A DNA stretch of 64,000 bases from Cardinalis cardinalis (Eukaryota; Chordata; Aves; Passeriformes; Cardinalidae), in the NCBI GenBank assembly GCA_014549065.1, contig JACDOX010000067.1:2672815-2736814 (forward strand), given 5' to 3'. A model generated the notes under the pieces. That model made no database searches, was not told the origin of the DNA, and was given only the letters and a program-made list of their open reading frames with translations. Position numbers and translations under genes: made by a program. Shown piece after piece: positions 61,601 through 64,000 of the stretch. Numbering within the stretch: position 1 is the stretch's first letter; each line of letters opens with the position of its first letter.

Positions 61601-63143
61601 AAATATGTTCTACTATTAAAAAAAATTACCAATAAACCAAAGCTTACATGATCACTGTAATTAAGGGTTTAGAGATTGTTTGGCTCTCACAAGTGTTTTA
61701 AATTACTATTTTCAAAATGAAATCTTGCAAGGCAGACTGCTTGAAGGCTAAGCAGTCCGTGGTCCTTTGGCAGGTATTTTCACCTCTGTGCATAAGTGGC
61801 TTTTACTCTCCATTTACTGAAAGTACTGGCAACCACCTGCCCTTATATTCAGAGGAGAAGCAGACTCTCTCTGATATCTGAGAGGTGTAAGCAGGATGAA
61901 AAATCAAGGCCTTTCACTCACCACACCTTCCAAATGTAAATGTGTCGTGACCCAGTTTGCAAAAGCAATGGAGAACCATCCTGGATGCTGCATATTGTCT
62001 GCAAAGCTGAGAGGGATTGTGCTGCCAGGGAAAATGCCTGGCAGGTTACCTGGAAAGTTAGCTCATTCCTTTTGGAAGTGTTTTAAGTCCATCAAAAGAA
62101 TTCTATACTTGGACATGGAAACACAAGTGACTGAATCACCAAAATAAATCCCTGCTCAGCCTCTTCAGTGGCTGGGGAGCCCTGGCCCCTTCTGAAAGGC
62201 AAGCTGCCCATTTGGCTTGAGCTNAGCACTTGCTTCCCCCTGAAGCCAGTCTGGAAAGACACACAANGTGTCCAAAATGAAGATGTGAGCAGAACACATG
62301 AGCACACACAGACAACACCGAGCTCAGGTGTGATCAATCCACTGGTGTGCTCTGACATTGCTCTGGCTGCTTCCAATCCTTGTGTCAGGCATTCTCTAGA
62401 AACTGTGGGACTGTTTCCTGTGCTCCTTTAAACTGAGGGAGACCAAAGCCACATTGCTAAAGGAAACTGTCAGCACCCACACCTGGGCTCTGCCCAAAGT
62501 TAAGGTGCCCTTCACCCCTCAGGTAAGATCTTAGGGGCATTCCTAACATCAGGCCCAGGGAAACCAGAGGTAAATAACGTGGTGTGTGTGAGCAGANCAC
62601 TCACCCTGCTGAGAGCAGCTCAAGTACCAAAAGCAGCATGGCAATGATGCTTCTCAGCAGAGCAGTTTATTGCAGGTGGGCTTGGGTGGCCCTTTCTCCT
62701 ACCATGGAACAGATATTCATAGAGAAAAGCAAGGCTTCAGAAACAATTCTCTGTTTGGCAAACCGTATTCCCTCCCTTAGGTGTCTTGCACCTCACTTTC
62801 CTGTCTCCAGGGAAGTCCCTTCGTAGCCATGATGAGGGAATTCTGCTGCCAGGGTTGGCTGCCTCTGGGCCTCACTCGCCTGTGTGGTCCCTGGCAAACA
62901 GTGCTTTGTGAATAACAGCAAATTCTCTGGCTTGCAACGTTTTTCAAATCATGTTTAGCTCAGAGGAAAAGCATCTTTGACAGCTCTGCAAACTCAGTCT
63001 TGAGATACAATAGACTTTTACATCGCTGCAGTTTAAAAGTTAATAGCATAGAGTTTAAAACCTAGATAGGAACATGACAGATTTTAAGCAGCTTTAAGCC
63101 TCTGAAGTAAACAGTACTGATACTAAAAAATTGTTATTTCAAG
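58696..63143. other. Non-coding stretch
   Basis: The patch at 60860-61234 is open on both strands (79 plus; 63 and 83 minus) and the plus frame is not low-complexity. However, no family is recognisable and no splice pair is convincing. A GC-richer patch at 61890-62450 behaves the same way. Confidence 0.5.
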
Positions 63144-63180
63144 TTCTTTCCTTCCTTCTTTTTTTTTTTCCTTCTTTTTT
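63144..63180 (+). repeat. Pyrimidine tract
   Basis: About 37 bases of only C and T, including a run of about 11 T. A low-complexity polypyrimidine stretch. Confidence 0.85.
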
Positions 63181-63954
63181 GTTGGGGGAAACCCTGTAAA
63201 CATGGCAAATGTGTATCTTTTCTGTCACTTCATAGAAAAGCAGCAAAACATACAGAAGAAAAGCCTTTCTCTCTGGCTGATTTCCCAAATGTACTTTGAG
63301 TTACCAACCACATTTAAGAGGCTGCTGGAGCTTCTTTGTACAGTGAGAAAGTGCTGAAACAGAAAAAGCATTGAGCAGAATATGCAATGACTTTGTCCCA
63401 ATTATGGGCATCAAACACAGGGTTTTCAGACACAATCCTTTATCCTGCAGATGTTTCAGCTCAGTGTGTTGATCAGCACATTGCCCTGGGAAGTTGCCTT
63501 GCTGATCAAAAAGTGCCTATGTGTGCCTCCATTGCACATATGTAGCTTACTCTCTTCAGGACAACCACTAGTTTCAATATTCAGGAGATAGCAAAATTGT
63601 AGACAAATAGTTGAAACGCTCCACTGGTGCACCTTGACTCATTAGAAATGCTGCATCTGTAGTAAGCAAAAATATTCTCCATCACAACTAAGATTGAGCA
63701 CTTGAGATGTGTGTAGGAACATAACCTTTGCCTCTTTGTTTAATGCTCTCCTTTGGGAAACAAATGCCTTTTGAGATCCCAGGAAATGCAAGCTCAGTCG
63801 TGGTAACATTTAGTTTTCCTTTCCACNTGCTGTGTATAAAATCTGCTAGTGAGTGAAAATTTTCTTGGTGCTGTAGACATGAGGTCAAATCCTTTCCTGT
63901 TACTATCTTTTTTGCTTAGTTGAAGTCATATCAGAAGAAAATTTAATTTTATCT
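63181..63954. other. Non-coding sequence, nothing identified
   Basis: Short frames only. Confidence 0.55.
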
Positions 63955-64000
63955 CTTTCTTGGGTTTTGGGGTTTTTTTTTGGCTTTTTTTTGGTTTTTT
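63955..64000 (+). repeat. T/G-rich low-complexity tract running off the window
   Basis: T-runs of 4 to 10 bases separated by GG, GGG or GGGG, similar to the tract at 4480-4620. It continues beyond the window edge. Confidence 0.85.

Noticed and set aside
1..64000. CRISPR arrays, operons, phage modules, tRNA or rRNA genes
   Set aside because: No regularly spaced direct repeats, clustered long ORFs or recognisable structural RNA sequence were seen. The repeats present are animal-type (CR1, LTR, microsatellites).

Overview
The window looks like AT-rich, gene-poor vertebrate DNA, most probably avian. Two repeats support this. One is a clear fragment of a CR1-type LINE, antisense, at about 15290-15615. 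The other is a nearly full-length solo LTR at 52394-52963, which I recognise as an LTR family common in bird genomes. There is no operon structure, no run of long ORFs, and no bacterial or phage gene. Almost all open frames are 60-100 codon chance frames of AT-rich DNA. Single ambiguous bases (N) occur every few hundred bases throughout, and one 630-base assembly gap lies at 49300-49929.

Layout: 1-15 kb is unique-looking sequence with low-complexity T/GT-rich tracts (4480-4620, 8416-8552), a (TTTA)n microsatellite (10521-10547) and one possible conserved block (10640-11010). The CR1 fragment follows at 15.3-15.6 kb. From 17 to 35 kb there are two motif-rich blocks that could be enhancers (17225-17510, 33041-33370), weak CR1 remnants, degraded copies of old amniote palindromic repeats (26558-26644, 28798-28835), a 21-bp tandem duplication (24656-24697), and a compact near-perfect hairpin with a GCAA loop (27344-27391, extendable to 27337-27406). 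A possible terminal exon with an acceptor and AATAAA lies at 35269-35485.

The best coding candidate is one internal exon on the plus strand at 47791-48056. It has an AG acceptor, a GTGAGT donor, 88 open codons with gene-like codon use, and three N-glycosylation sequons. I cannot name the gene. About 0.9 kb downstream is the only CpG-dense patch I noticed (48944-49045), which lies close to the assembly gap. After the gap come the solo LTR, a GC-richer patch (55900-56290), a CR1 3' end (56382-56440), a pentanucleotide repeat (56600-56619) and a second type of ancient palindromic repeat (58594-58695). The window ends in a T/G-rich tract.

My reading is that this is intronic or intergenic DNA of a bird, possibly a long-intron gene transcribed on the plus strand that contributes the single exon near 47.9 kb. 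No pathway or multi-gene system can be reconstructed, and I found no evidence of an undescribed multi-gene system. The exon and the hairpin are the items most worth following up.
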